Shown here piece after piece: positions 36,888 to 46,954 of a stretch of 64,000 bases of DNA. Position 1 is the stretch's first letter. Each line of letters opens with the position of its first letter. The DNA is from Arcicella rosea (GTDB lineage Bacteria; Bacteroidota; Bacteroidia; Cytophagales; Spirosomataceae), in assembly GCF_014204325.1 (NCBI RefSeq), contig NZ_JACHKT010000011.1, positions 62,001 to 126,000 of the forward strand, given 5' to 3'. Made by a program: the position numbers and the translations under genes. The notes beneath the pieces are model-generated. The model did not search any database. It worked only from the letters and a program-made list of their open reading frames with translations, and was not told the DNA's origin.

Positions 36888-38537
36888 TTAGTTAATTTTT
36901 TCAATAAACAAGCTAGTGAGCAAAAAATTTTCTCCATCGAATAATCCAAAGTCTGATAATTTTAAGTTAGGAATCACTAAAAGTGCCATAAACGATAGAC
37001 TCATAAAGGGAGAATTCAATGTACATCCTAAATCTTTGGCAAATCTATCAATAGCAGAATATTCTTTGGCAATCAAATAGCCGTCTTCACCCGACATAAT
37101 GCCTGCAATTGGCAATTCTAATAGGTTTTTCACACCATTTCCTGAAATTGCAGCTACTCCTCCCCTTGCTTTTATAATCATATTCACTACTTCAGTAATA
37201 GACTCGTCATCTACCCCCACTACGATGATATTATGGGAATCATGTGCTACAGAAGATCCTATTGCACCTTGTTTTAATCCAAAATTTTTAATAAATCCTA
37301 TCGCTGGTGGAGCATCATGATAACGATTCACCACTGCTATTTTTAAAACATCATTCGCTAAATCAGATACAACCAAGCCATCTTTTATCAAAGCTGGGCA
37401 TTCTAACCTCAATGTAATCAGTTGTCCGTCTAACACTTCTATTACTTGTATTTTTTCTCCTTGTGCCTTTACTTGGAACTGTTCAACACTTTTAAAATTA
37501 CAATCAAAATGATTGACTATTTCGCTTGATAAATTAGGAATTTTTGAAACACCCTTTTCAGCAACTATTTCGCCTGAAATATACGTTTGAAGTACTTCAA
37601 AGTTTTGGATATTTTCTATCAAAATAAAATCTGCGTTATCCCCTTCACGCAATAAACCTACTGGAAGTTGATAATGCAAAACGGGATTCACACAAGCGAC
37701 TTGAAGAACCTCAAATAAAAGTGAAGGAAACTTCTCTAAAGCTCTTTTTACTAATAAGTTGATATGACCTTCCACCAAATTATCAGGATGCTTATCATCA
37801 GAACAAAACATTAGTTCGTTATAATATTCAGGTAATAGACCAATCAATGCTTCAAAGTTTTTAGCAGCGGAACCTTCTCTGATTAAGATTTTCATGCCAT
37901 ACTTTAGTTTATCCAAAGCTTCCTCTTCAGTAAAACATTCATGGTCGGTTTGGCAACCTGCTTCTATGTACTTTCTGGCAGCCTCTCCTCTTAATCCGGG
38001 AGCGTGTCCGTCAACTGGTTTATTATATAATTTTGCCAAGGCTATTTTTGCAAGCATATCTTCATCGCCGTTTAATACTCCAGGAAAATTCATTACTTCT
38101 GCCAAATAACCTATTTCATCATATTGTTGAAATAATTCTTCAATATCATTAGGGGTAATAATCGCTCCTGCGGTTTCAAAAGTAGTAGCGGGAACGCAGG
38201 ATGGAGCTCCAAAACAAAACTTAAAGGGCGTATGTCGAGCATTGTGAATCATATATTCGATTCCAGCTTTCCCTAAAACATTACCAATTTCATGTGGATC
38301 AGAAACAGTTGAAACCGTTCCATGCACCACGGCCAAACGAGCAAACTGTACAGGTGTAAGCATAGAGCTTTCTACATGTACGTGAGCATCTACAAAACCC
38401 GGTAAAATATAAGGAGTATTGGACGCAACTTCCTCCGCTAATATTTTTATGGATGCAATTTTTCCATCTTGAATTTCAATACTTCCATACTTAATCGTTT
38501 TTTCAAAAATGTTGATGATATTCCCTGTTACTTGCAT
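36888..38537 (-). CDS. ade: Adenine deaminase
   Basis: Converts adenine to hypoxanthine and ammonia. About 549 residues, amidohydrolase fold: metal site [15 protein letters not shown] near residue 55, further ligands in [19 protein letters not shown] and [10 protein letters not shown], and the C-terminal adenine-deaminase domain with [12 protein letters not shown] and [18 protein letters not shown] 38537 ([11 protein letters not shown]) is chosen over the upstream TTG 38561. It is a single gene diverging from cmk. Confidence 0.95.
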   Translation of the reverse strand: MQVTGNIINIFEKTIKYGSIEIQDGKIASIKILAEEVASNTPYILPGFVDAHVHVESSMLTPVQFARLAVVHGTVSTVSDPHEIGNVLGKAGIEYMIHNARHTPFKFCFGAPSCVPATTFETAGAIITPNDIEELFQQYDEIGYLAEVMNFPGVLNGDEDMLAKIALAKLYNKPVDGHAPGLRGEAARKYIEAGCQTDHECFTEEEALDKLKYGMKILIREGSAAKNFEALIGLLPEYYNELMFCSDDKHPDNLVEGHINLLVKRALEKFPSLLFEVLQVACVNPVLHYQLPVGLLREGDNADFILIENIQNFEVLQTYISGEIVAEKGVSKIPNLSSEIVNHFDCNFKSVEQFQVKAQGEKIQVIEVLDGQLITLRLECPALIKDGLVVSDLANDVLKIAVVNRYHDAPPAIGFIKNFGLKQGAIGSSVAHDSHNIIVVGVDDESITEVVNMIIKARGGVAAISGNGVKNLLELPIAGIMSGEDGYLIAKEYSAIDRFAKDLGCTLNSPFMSLSFMALLVIPNLKLSDFGLFDGENFLLTSLFIEKIN

Positions 38538-38746
38538 AATTCTTATTTTTTTGAAAGTCAATTATTTAAACTAAAATGCGTTCAAACTGAAAATTTAATC
38601 TGTATATTTAAACATTCAGCAGGCTGCCATACTGCCCATTTCAGTATCTTTGTTTATATTTAACTATTGCTGGCTTGTTTTTTATCGGACGAATAAAGCA
38701 ATTTATCTTATCATTCTATCATTTTATCCTCGAAAATTATCTTTCA

Positions 38747-39430
38747 ATGAGAAAAGTCATTATTGCTCTTGACGGGCATTCGAGTTGCGGAAAAAGTACT
38801 ACCGCCAAACGTGTTGCGGCTAAATTAGGTTATGCTTTTATTGATACTGGAGCGATGTATCGTGCTGTAAGTCTTTACTTTCATGAAAACCATGTTACTT
38901 CCACAAACCCTAAAGAAGTAGAAAAAGCCCTTAACGAAATACATATTAGTTTTCAATTTAATGAACAACGTGGTGCAAGTGATGTTTATCTAAATGGACT
39001 GAATGTAGAGAGTGAAATCAGAAAAATGTATGTTTCAGAAATGGTTTCTGAAGTAAGTGCAATTACTGCTGTTAGAAAAGCAATGGTGGCACAACAACAG
39101 CAAATGGCTAAACATGGTGGTGTAATTATGGACGGAAGAGACATAGGCACAAAAGTTTTTCCAGATGCAGAAGTAAAAATATTCATGACTGCCGACCCCG
39201 TAATTCGTGCAGAAAGACGACAAAAAGAATTACTTGATAAAGGTGAATTGGTTGACTTAGACGAAATCATTGAGAATTTAAAGAAAAGAGACATTATTGA
39301 TTCTACTCGTGAAGAAGGGCCACTTGTTCAAGCTGAAGATGCCGTTTTAATGGATACTTCATTCATGACTTTAGAAGAACAAGTGAATTTTGTAATTGAG
39401 TTACATCAAAATGTATTGGAAAGATTGTAA
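38747..39430 (+). CDS. cmk: Cytidylate kinase
   Basis: Phosphorylates CMP and dCMP. 227 residues from ATG 38747 (MRKVIIALDGHSSCGKS); the frame extends to TTG 38675, but the Walker A motif GHSSCGKST should lie close to the N terminus. The CMP-binding part includes DTGAMYRAV and MDGRDIGTKVFPDAE, with the lid at about 150-185. A -7 element TATCTTTG (38645-38652) lies about 95 bp upstream. The next gene starts 38 bp later on the same strand. Confidence 0.96.
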   Translation: MRKVIIALDGHSSCGKSTTAKRVAAKLGYAFIDTGAMYRAVSLYFHENHVTSTNPKEVEKALNEIHISFQFNEQRGASDVYLNGLNVESEIRKMYVSEMVSEVSAITAVRKAMVAQQQQMAKHGGVIMDGRDIGTKVFPDAEVKIFMTADPVIRAERRQKELLDKGELVDLDEIIENLKKRDIIDSTREEGPLVQAEDAVLMDTSFMTLEEQVNFVIELHQNVLERL

Positions 39431-39468
39431 CATTTTAATTTTATCAAATAGTAATAACACCTCAAGAA

Positions 39469-40530
39469 ATGATGAATAAAGAATCGGCTGATATAGATTT
39501 TGTAATTGTTGGTCAAGGTTTGGCGGGCTCTTTGCTGGCTTACTTACTTCTTCAAAAGGGAAAACGAGTACAAATTTTTGATGCTCCAGAAATTCCTTCT
39601 TCATCAAAAGTTGCCGCAGGAATTTTCAATCCTGTTACAGGTAGAAAATTAGTTAAAACTTGGATGGCAGACGAATTATTCCCATTTCTTGAACAATTTT
39701 ATTTAGCACTTGAAAAAGAATTACAAACAAAGTTTTTTCATCAAGTCTTAATTTATCGTCCATTTCCCAATCAAGAAGTACAAGAATATTTTAAAAGGAA
39801 TGTTCTTCCTGAAAATTTCTATGATTTTGCAAGTCTTGAATTTGAAAATATCAAGTACAAAAACTTAGTAAAAAGCGAATGGGGTGGTGCAACAACCAAA
39901 CAATCGGGTTGGGTAGATTTAAAAATACTTTTGGATACTTTTAGGGTTTATTTTAAAGAAAAAGGGATACTCATCGAGGAAAAATTTAATCCAGAAACAG
40001 CCATTTCTCAGCCTTACAAGACTATTTTTTGTGAAGGTTTTCAGGGAAAATTCAATCCTTTTTTCAATTATTTACCCTTCAATCCTGTGAAAGGGGAAGT
40101 ATTAGATATTAGCATTGATGGAATTAATTTGGAGGAAATCATTAGCCAAGGTGCTTTTGTTGTTCCTTTATCGCAAAATACTTTCCGACTGGGAGCAACT
40201 TACTCTTGGCATGAACTCGACTTTAGTCCCACTCCACAAGGAAAAAAAGAGCTAATAGAGAAATATCATAAATTAATGAAGCCAGATTTGATGGTTGTGA
40301 ATCATTTAGCGGGTGTTCGTCCCGCTACTAAAGACCGCCGCCCATTTGTAGGAATGCACCCTGATTTACAACAAATCGGTATTTTTAATGGTTTGGGCTC
40401 AAAAGGAGTATCATTGGCACCATATTTTGCCAATCAATTTGCTGAATTTTTAGTAACTGGAAAAGAACTTTCTTCGGAAGTCAATATAAATCGTTTTGCT
40501 TCGTTATATTTAGGGGCTGAGAATTCGTAA
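39469..40530 (+). CDS. FAD-dependent oxidoreductase (D-amino-acid oxidase-like)
   Basis: A 353-residue flavoprotein. The Rossmann FAD motif is IVGQGLAGSLLAYLLLQKG (about 11-30), then SSKVAAGIFNPVTGRK, and near the C terminus HLAGVRPATKDRRPFVG and NGLGSKGVSLAP, which belong to the DAO/glycine-oxidase family. No signal peptide is seen. Two adjacent ATG codons (39469 and 39472) can start it. It probably shares a transcript with cmk. The oxidised amine substrate is unknown. Confidence 0.87.
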   Translation: MMNKESADIDFVIVGQGLAGSLLAYLLLQKGKRVQIFDAPEIPSSSKVAAGIFNPVTGRKLVKTWMADELFPFLEQFYLALEKELQTKFFHQVLIYRPFPNQEVQEYFKRNVLPENFYDFASLEFENIKYKNLVKSEWGGATTKQSGWVDLKILLDTFRVYFKEKGILIEEKFNPETAISQPYKTIFCEGFQGKFNPFFNYLPFNPVKGEVLDISIDGINLEEIISQGAFVVPLSQNTFRLGATYSWHELDFSPTPQGKKELIEKYHKLMKPDLMVVNHLAGVRPATKDRRPFVGMHPDLQQIGIFNGLGSKGVSLAPYFANQFAEFLVTGKELSSEVNINRFASLYLGAENS

Positions 40531-40638
40531 TGGCTTATTTCGTTGCTTTTAGGAAATTCAATTAAATATGCCATTCGTTTCCTTTATAAGTAATGATTAA
40601 TTTACGAAGAAATGCCTTTTTAACTTCGTCCTAAAACA

Positions 40639-43600
40639 ATGAGAAAATTATTACCAATAATATTTATTCTGACTACATTTTGTACATTAGCTCAGAATTT
40701 TTTACCTACACAAGAACCATTCGGCAAAAACCGTATTCAATATCGGCCGTTCAAATGGAAAGTATTGGCTTCCCAAAACTTTGAAATTTACTTCTACGAA
40801 GGCGGACAACAAACCGCCACGTTAGCGGCACAATTAGCGGAATCAGAATTCGATAGAATTACTGAAATATTAGGTTATTCTCCCTTTACAAAAACCAAGA
40901 TTTTTGTTTACAACGCTACGCAAGACCTCAACCAAAGCAATGTAGGCTTACATCTTTCAAGTGAAAGAGAAATTAGAGAAGAAAATCTTGCAAAATCACG
41001 CATTGAAATTGCCTATTCTGGTAATGCTGAAAGTTTCAAAAAAAATATCACAAAACAAGTAGCACATGTGTTTGTTCATGATATGCTTTATGGTGGAAGT
41101 ATTAAGGAATCGCTACAAAATTCGTTGCTATTGAGCGTCCCAGAATGGTACATGACAGGTATTACCGCCTATATTTCTGATGGCTGGAACACAGAAATGG
41201 ACACCTACATGCGTGATGCCATCAGTAACAAATATCTAAAAAGACCAAATCTTGCAAACGGAAAAGAAGCTGAATTGGTGGGACAATCTATCTGGAATTA
41301 CATCGCTGAAAAGTACGGAAAAGACAATATTGCAAACATATTGAACCTCACCAGAATTATCAGAAATGAGCAGACGTCAATTTCAAGTACAATTGGTATG
41401 CCATTCACAAGGTTTTTAAAAGACTGGAGAGAATATTATTCTGTAATGAATGATGCCATCAACAATGGTAATTATCAAACACCAAAGTATGATTTTAAAA
41501 TAGATGAAAGTAAATTCAATAGCTTTGATAAAATAAGTAAGTTCAAAATCAGTCCAGATGGTGCTTTTATTGCTTATTCAAGAAATGAATTAGGAAAATC
41601 AAGCATAGAAATTTTAGATGTTAAAACAAAAAAGAAAGTATTATTACTTACTTCTGGTTATAAAACTTTAAAACAATCTGTTGATTATAACACACCTTTA
41701 CTTTCTTGGACAAAAGGCGGAACATTAGCCGTAATTTATGAAAATCAAGGCGATGTTGTACTTTCTATATTTACAGATATTACCGAAAAAGATTTGACGG
41801 GTAAATTTGCTACCAGAAAAATATTAAGCAATTTCGACCAAATTCAGGATTTTGATATTTCTGATAATGGAACGACAATTGTGCTAAGTGCCATCAGTAA
41901 AGGACAAAACGATTTATTTTTGTACGAAATCTCAAGAGGAAGAGTACAGCAATTAACCAATGATTTATACGATGATTTGAGCCCACAATTTGTAGGGAAT
42001 GCAGGCAAAATCATCTTTACATCAAACAGATTAAAAGATTCTTTAGAGATTGATAAAGGAACTTACAAAAATGTAAATAATCGTTTCAATTTATTTCTAC
42101 ACGAAGGAAAAGCCAAAGAAGCGATTGTAAAACGTTTGGTGGATTCTTTAGGAACAATTTCAAGACCAATCGTTTCAGATGGAAGTACTGTTTACTTTTT
42201 AAGTGACGAACGTGGTATTAATAATATCTATCGCCTTGTTGCTGGCGATTCTGTTGTTACACAAGTAAGTAATTTCAAAAACGATGTTGAAGATTTTGAC
42301 TTTGCAGGAAGTACGAACAGTTTGGTTTATAAGTTTTTAGAAAAAAGTCAGGAAACAATTGCTTATCAAGCACAAGCAGATTTTGAAACAAAAAATAATG
42401 TTCCATATACGCTTAGAAATGTAAGACTTTATGGAATGAGACAAACAAACAATAATCCTGCTCAGACTAAAACAGAAATACCCAAAACCATTACAGAATC
42501 AGCAACAACTGTCGTAAAAACGCCAAAAATAGTCCTTGAAAAAGGTGAAATTGATACCAACGATTATACTTTTGATATTACAACGATTTCTAAAAATGCT
42601 GGTCAAAGTGGAACAGAAGTACCTAAAAACGATAAAAGAAATAAAGTAGAAAAGATAATTTTAGCGAAGCAAAGTCGTAAGGAAAATATTAAAATTAAAG
42701 CTCCGACAGACTACAATAATCCTTTCGTTGTTAATAATACCGATCTTGATTTTATGGTTGATCCACTTCCACAAAGAGGGTTTGGGTTAAAGGGAACAAT
42801 TAATATGAATGACTTACTTGAAAATCATCATCTTCAGGGAGGCATATTTCTTACTCCGAACCTAAAAAATGCTGATTTATGGGGCGAGTATTCTTACTTA
42901 GCTAATAGAGTTGATTACAGCATTAGATTTGACCGCAGATCACTTTCTGAAGAAACAGAATCAACCATCAAAAAATATCACTTTAACAGACTTTCTGTTT
43001 CGGCTTCATATCCAATCAATACTAATACTCGTGTTATTGCAACGCCTTCCTTTACGGCAAATAGATTTTTAGATTTAAGAAGCCTAGCCGCTCCAGATGG
43101 CGTTTCTACATACTTAGGTGGAAAGGTTGAATTTGTTTACGACAATACTATCAGTCATGGTATCAATATGCTTGAAGGCACGAGATTCAGAGCTAGAATA
43201 GAACATTACTCTGGTTTATCGAATTCAATTGATGGTTTCAATCGTGTATTTATTGACCTTCGTCATTACATAAAACTAGGAAGAGGTACAATTGTAGCTG
43301 GAAGGTTCTCTGGCGGACATTCTTTTGGAAATGCACCCAAAGCCACGGTGATGGGTGGTATGGATAATTGGTTGGGGATTCAATATCAAGATAGAAGTGG
43401 AGATATGAATAATCCTTTTAATCCAACAACAGCCGATACCAAAGTTCCTATTGCCGATAATAAAGATTTGTTTTTACTAGATTTTGTTACTCCTTTACGT
43501 GGTTTTAATGTGAATAGATTATCAGGAACAAGTCATTTTCTTTTAAATTTGGAAGTAAGATTTCCTATTGCAAAGTATTTGTACAATGGCCCTATTTATA

Positions 43601-43893
43601 ATAATTTTTTCAAAAACCTTCAATTAACGACATTTACCGATGTGGGTTCTGCTTGGACGGGTGCAAGCCCATTCTCAAGAAGAAATGGTTTTAATACTAT
43701 AGTAAAAGGTCCATCAACAAATCCATTTCAAGCTTCAGTAACAGATTTTAGAAACCCGTTTTTAATTGGTTATGGAGTTGGTGCAAGAACTACCATACTA
43801 GGATATTTTGTAAAGTATGACTTGGGCTGGGGGTTAGATAATAATGAAGTGAAAAGTCCAATTTCTTATATAACTTTAGGATATGATTTTTAA
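40639..43893 (+). CDS. Outer-membrane protein: peptidase-MA-like domain, TolB propeller, barrel
   Basis: A 1084-residue exported protein, signal peptide to about residue 19 (TFCTLAQ). The N-terminal third (about 30-270) resembles a peptidase-MA/gluzincin domain, but where HExxH should stand the sequence reads VAHVFVHDML, so the zinc site looks lost. A TolB/WD40-like beta propeller follows (about 290-560; KFKISPDGAFIAYSRN and SPQFVGNAGKIIFTSN repeats), then a low-complexity Lys/Thr/Pro linker (about 600-690) and a C-terminal beta barrel ending in Phe (YDF). This architecture is known in Bacteroidota but its job is not. It is 17 bp upstream of cotH and is probably co-transcribed with it. Confidence 0.85.
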   Translation: MRKLLPIIFILTTFCTLAQNFLPTQEPFGKNRIQYRPFKWKVLASQNFEIYFYEGGQQTATLAAQLAESEFDRITEILGYSPFTKTKIFVYNATQDLNQSNVGLHLSSEREIREENLAKSRIEIAYSGNAESFKKNITKQVAHVFVHDMLYGGSIKESLQNSLLLSVPEWYMTGITAYISDGWNTEMDTYMRDAISNKYLKRPNLANGKEAELVGQSIWNYIAEKYGKDNIANILNLTRIIRNEQTSISSTIGMPFTRFLKDWREYYSVMNDAINNGNYQTPKYDFKIDESKFNSFDKISKFKISPDGAFIAYSRNELGKSSIEILDVKTKKKVLLLTSGYKTLKQSVDYNTPLLSWTKGGTLAVIYENQGDVVLSIFTDITEKDLTGKFATRKILSNFDQIQDFDISDNGTTIVLSAISKGQNDLFLYEISRGRVQQLTNDLYDDLSPQFVGNAGKIIFTSNRLKDSLEIDKGTYKNVNNRFNLFLHEGKAKEAIVKRLVDSLGTISRPIVSDGSTVYFLSDERGINNIYRLVAGDSVVTQVSNFKNDVEDFDFAGSTNSLVYKFLEKSQETIAYQAQADFETKNNVPYTLRNVRLYGMRQTNNNPAQTKTEIPKTITESATTVVKTPKIVLEKGEIDTNDYTFDITTISKNAGQSGTEVPKNDKRNKVEKIILAKQSRKENIKIKAPTDYNNPFVVNNTDLDFMVDPLPQRGFGLKGTINMNDLLENHHLQGGIFLTPNLKNADLWGEYSYLANRVDYSIRFDRRSLSEETESTIKKYHFNRLSVSASYPINTNTRVIATPSFTANRFLDLRSLAAPDGVSTYLGGKVEFVYDNTISHGINMLEGTRFRARIEHYSGLSNSIDGFNRVFIDLRHYIKLGRGTIVAGRFSGGHSFGNAPKATVMGGMDNWLGIQYQDRSGDMNNPFNPTTADTKVPIADNKDLFLLDFVTPLRGFNVNRLSGTSHFLLNLEVRFPIAKYLYNGPIYNNFFKNLQLTTFTDVGSAWTGASPFSRRNGFNTIVKGPSTNPFQASVTDFRNPFLIGYGVGARTTILGYFVKYDLGWGLDNNEVKSPISYITLGYDF

Positions 43894-43910
43894 AATATCC
43901 TAAAATTTAT

Positions 43911-45557
43911 ATGAATAAAACAATTTACGTCTTGATATTACTGTTAGGTTTTGGTATTTATTCAGTAAATAGCCAAAGCCTAACAACTTCAAATCTTCCT
44001 ATCTTAAAAGTCAATACGCAAGGAAAAAGTATTGTTGATGAACCCAAAATTTTATCGACGTTTGAATTGATTCATAAAGGAAATGGCTTGCTCAACAACA
44101 TCAATGATCCTGCAAATATTTACAAGGGTTTTGCTGGTATTGAACTAAGAGGCTCGTCATCTAAAGATTTATTCCCTAAAAAACCTTATGGCTTTGAAAC
44201 TTGGAAAGATAGCCTTGGCAACGACCAAAAAGTAAGTCTTTTAGGAATGCCAGCAGAAGCTGATTGGGTCCTAAATGCTACTTATAATGACAAAACGCTG
44301 ATGCGTGATGTACTCACTTATGACTTAGCCAATAAAATGGGGCGTTATGCAACTCGCACACGTTACTGTGAAATGATTTTGAATAATGACTATCAAGGAA
44401 TTTACATCTTGATGGAAAAAATCAAAAGAGACAAAAACAGAGTAGATATTTCAAGCTTAAAAACGACAGATAACACTGGTGAAGATGTAACTGGTGGTTA
44501 CATTATTAAAATTGATAAAACGTCTGGCACTCCTTCCAAAAATTGGACGAATAGCATCTCCACTCCTTTCGGCAATTACAAAACCTTCTTTCAAGTAGAA
44601 TATCCCAAAATTACAGATATTACACAGCCTCAATTTGAATATATCCAAAAATATGTGAACGACTTTGAAGCAGCTTTACTTTTACCTGATTTCCAAAGTC
44701 CACAAGCAAAATGGCGTGAAATGTGCGATTTGGATACTTTCATTGATTATTTCTTGATTACAGAATTTGTAAAAAATGTTGATGGCTACAGATTGAGTAC
44801 CTTTTTTTATAAGGAAAAAAGTAGCAAAGGTGGAAAACTAAAAATGGGACCTGCTTGGGACTATAACTTAGCTTTTGGTAATGCAGATTATTACGATGGT
44901 TACAAATCTACAGGTTGGCAATACAAAATCAACGATATTGCTTTGCCTAAAAATGACCTTTATCCTGCACCATTTTGGTGGCAACAATTGACGCAAGATT
45001 CTATCTTTAAAACTAAAACCGTAAAAAGATGGGAAGTACTTCGCAAAACTATTTTCAATCCTGATAATATTAACAAATGGATAGATTCAACAGCTATGGT
45101 TTTAGAGCCTGCGATGAAAAGGAATTTCAACAAATGGCCAGTTTTAGGAAAATATACATGGCCTAATTATTATGTAGGAAGTACTTATCAAGATGAAACC
45201 AATTGGATGAAAGAATGGATAAGAACCCGTACATTATGGTTGGATAGTCAATTCCAAACATTCGCACTTACGTTGGGCAATGAAGATTTTTTAGAAAAAG
45301 AGAAGCCTATTAAAGTATTTCCAAATCCTGTAGAAAGCGAAACTACTATTGAATATCAAGTATTTAAGAAAGGAAACGTTTCCATTATGCTACATGATAT
45401 AAATGGAAAAGTAATCAAAACATTGGTTGAAGAATTTCAAAATACTGATACTTACCAAATCCCGTTAAATTTAGGCAACCTAAGTGCTGGAAGTTATATT
45501 TTGAATTATCAATTAGATGGAATTCCTATTGAAAGAATTAAACTTTTCAAAAAATAG
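43911..45557 (+). CDS. Secreted CotH kinase family protein with T9SS sorting domain
   Basis: A 548-residue secreted protein. The signal peptide ends near residue 21 (YSVNSQS). The CotH kinase-like domain (about 45-430) shows ELRGSSS, YILMEKIKRDKNRV and KMGPAWDYNLAFGN, where the last carries the metal-binding Asp. The C-terminal 80 residues (VFPNPVESETTIEY ... LSAGSYIL) form a type A T9SS sorting domain, so it is secreted by the type IX system and probably surface-bound. CotH proteins phosphorylate protein targets in spore coats; the target here is unknown. The 3' end overlaps the convergent next gene by 11 bp. Confidence 0.92.
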   Translation: MNKTIYVLILLLGFGIYSVNSQSLTTSNLPILKVNTQGKSIVDEPKILSTFELIHKGNGLLNNINDPANIYKGFAGIELRGSSSKDLFPKKPYGFETWKDSLGNDQKVSLLGMPAEADWVLNATYNDKTLMRDVLTYDLANKMGRYATRTRYCEMILNNDYQGIYILMEKIKRDKNRVDISSLKTTDNTGEDVTGGYIIKIDKTSGTPSKNWTNSISTPFGNYKTFFQVEYPKITDITQPQFEYIQKYVNDFEAALLLPDFQSPQAKWREMCDLDTFIDYFLITEFVKNVDGYRLSTFFYKEKSSKGGKLKMGPAWDYNLAFGNADYYDGYKSTGWQYKINDIALPKNDLYPAPFWWQQLTQDSIFKTKTVKRWEVLRKTIFNPDNINKWIDSTAMVLEPAMKRNFNKWPVLGKYTWPNYYVGSTYQDETNWMKEWIRTRTLWLDSQFQTFALTLGNEDFLEKEKPIKVFPNPVESETTIEYQVFKKGNVSIMLHDINGKVIKTLVEEFQNTDTYQIPLNLGNLSAGSYILNYQLDGIPIERIKLFKK

Positions 45558-46062
45558 GTTTGTAGGAAAACACAGATAATCTAGGCTGGCACTTAAACAT
45601 CAAAGTTTGAATGCCTTCAGAAAGTTTATCCAAATTTTCATCTAAAGAAATTAAATAATGTCCTTCCCAAATATCAATTAAAGACATCAAAGGCGTATAA
45701 AAAGTAATGCCAATTTCATGTGCGTTTTTATCCTTTATATTTGAATCAATAATATCCATCTTACACTGATTGAAAGGCATAAAATTATTTCCAAGATTAT
45801 CTCCTAAATGGTAAATTTTCCCTTTCCATTGTAAAATATAGGGATGTGCAGCCATACTTACTAAAAAATGCAATTGTTCAGCCTTTTCATTTTTACTGAG
45901 TATTTCTTTGAACGTAAGTAATGGAGCTGTCTTATCATTGAAAAGTTGAGATTGCATCAAGAATTCTTGATAAGTACTCTCCCAAATATACTTCTCCCAA
46001 GCTGTACTTGAATGCTGATTGATAACAATCCTAAAAGCGAATCTAACTTGTCCTTGTGGCAT
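45547..46062 (-). CDS. Uncharacterised 171-residue protein
   Basis: I do not recognise this family. From ATG 46062 (MPQGQVRFAFRIV) it is a soluble alpha/beta protein with no signal peptide. The frame also opens at ATG 46101, but that codon lies in the loop of the upstream gene's terminator, so the downstream start is preferred. Notable segments are HLGDNLGNNFMPFN and EIGITFYTPLMSLIDIWEGHY. Its 3' end overlaps the cotH stop by 11 bp. The gene is small and isolated, and may be lineage-specific. Confidence 0.6.
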   Translation of the reverse strand: MPQGQVRFAFRIVINQHSSTAWEKYIWESTYQEFLMQSQLFNDKTAPLLTFKEILSKNEKAEQLHFLVSMAAHPYILQWKGKIYHLGDNLGNNFMPFNQCKMDIIDSNIKDKNAHEIGITFYTPLMSLIDIWEGHYLISLDENLDKLSEGIQTLMFKCQPRLSVFSYKPIF

Positions 46063-46078
46063 TTTCTTGAAATAATTT

Positions 46079-46119
46079 AAAAAGAGGTTTGAGAAAATCA
46101 TATCCTCAAACCTCTTTTT
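46079..46119 (-). terminator. Terminator of the dioxygenase-like gene
   Basis: Perfect 15-bp stem (46079-46093 with 46105-46119), 11-nt loop, ending in five U on the minus strand. It is 16 bp after the stop. Confidence 0.9.
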
Positions 46120-46135
46120 GATAGTTTACAGACTA

Positions 46136-46870
46136 TTAACCTTTTACATAAATTGTATGAGTAAGTACATAACCAGCTGCTACGCTTCCAGTTACTGTTG
46201 CTAATTCAGTTGCAAAACCATCTCTAAAAATATTATCTGTCGCATTTTTCGTATCTGCCTGTCCATGACTAGCATATACGCCTTGTGCATAAACTACCGC
46301 ACTGACATCTTCTGGAAAAGCAATTTGTGTAACCAATAAAGAAGTACCAGAAGCATTGTAAATATGAACGTGAATATGAGGTGCTCTACCTGAGTACCAA
46401 CCCGGATAAATACTCGTGAAAGCAGCAACTCCAGTTGAATCGGTTGTCTGGCGTCCTCTTAAAAAATGAACAGAAGTATAATTTGTACTTTGCATACCTG
46501 TTCCACCGTACTCAGAATAACCTCCAGCTGCATCGCAATGCCAAATATCTACAATGGCATTGGCTAAAATATTACAACTATTATTGACATTTCTGATAAC
46601 AATATTAATTGTCAAAGGTGTGCCTTTTCTATCGGTAGTAATGTCTTTTCTAATCAAAGTGGCAGGTTCTTTTGTGGGAAAAGGACCTGCAGTTTCTGTA
46701 TTCGTTACCGAACAGCTTGACGGAGTAACAGAAGTATCTACTCCTCCAGTGGTTGGTGTGGTAGCATCTGCTATTACTTCATCTTCTTTACACGAAGCAA
46801 GTAACGGAGCAGATACAGCTAATGCACCAAGTGAACCAAAGCTTTTTCTTAAAAAATCTATTCTTTTCAT
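46136..46870 (-). CDS. Intradiol dioxygenase-like exported lipoprotein
   Basis: A 244-residue protein with the intradiol ring-cleavage dioxygenase fold. The iron site is partly visible as GWYSGRAPHIHVHI (Tyr and two His), with another Tyr earlier near GGYSEYGG. It begins MKRIDFLRKSFGSLGALAVS and has a lipobox LLASC, so it is exported and lipid-anchored, which is unusual for enzymes of aromatic catabolism but known for extracellular members in Bacteroidota. ATG 46870 is chosen because the upstream extension (to 46921) would bury the signal peptide. No aromatic degradation genes are adjacent, so the substrate is unknown. Confidence 0.85.
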   Translation of the reverse strand: MKRIDFLRKSFGSLGALAVSAPLLASCKEDEVIADATTPTTGGVDTSVTPSSCSVTNTETAGPFPTKEPATLIRKDITTDRKGTPLTINIVIRNVNNSCNILANAIVDIWHCDAAGGYSEYGGTGMQSTNYTSVHFLRGRQTTDSTGVAAFTSIYPGWYSGRAPHIHVHIYNASGTSLLVTQIAFPEDVSAVVYAQGVYASHGQADTKNATDNIFRDGFATELATVTGSVAAGYVLTHTIYVKG

Positions 46871-46954
46871 TTCATTGAGGAATTTAGGGAGTTCTTTCAA
46901 GAATACAAGTATAGTTAACAATGTATTGCCTCAACGAATAAAAACATTGAAAAA

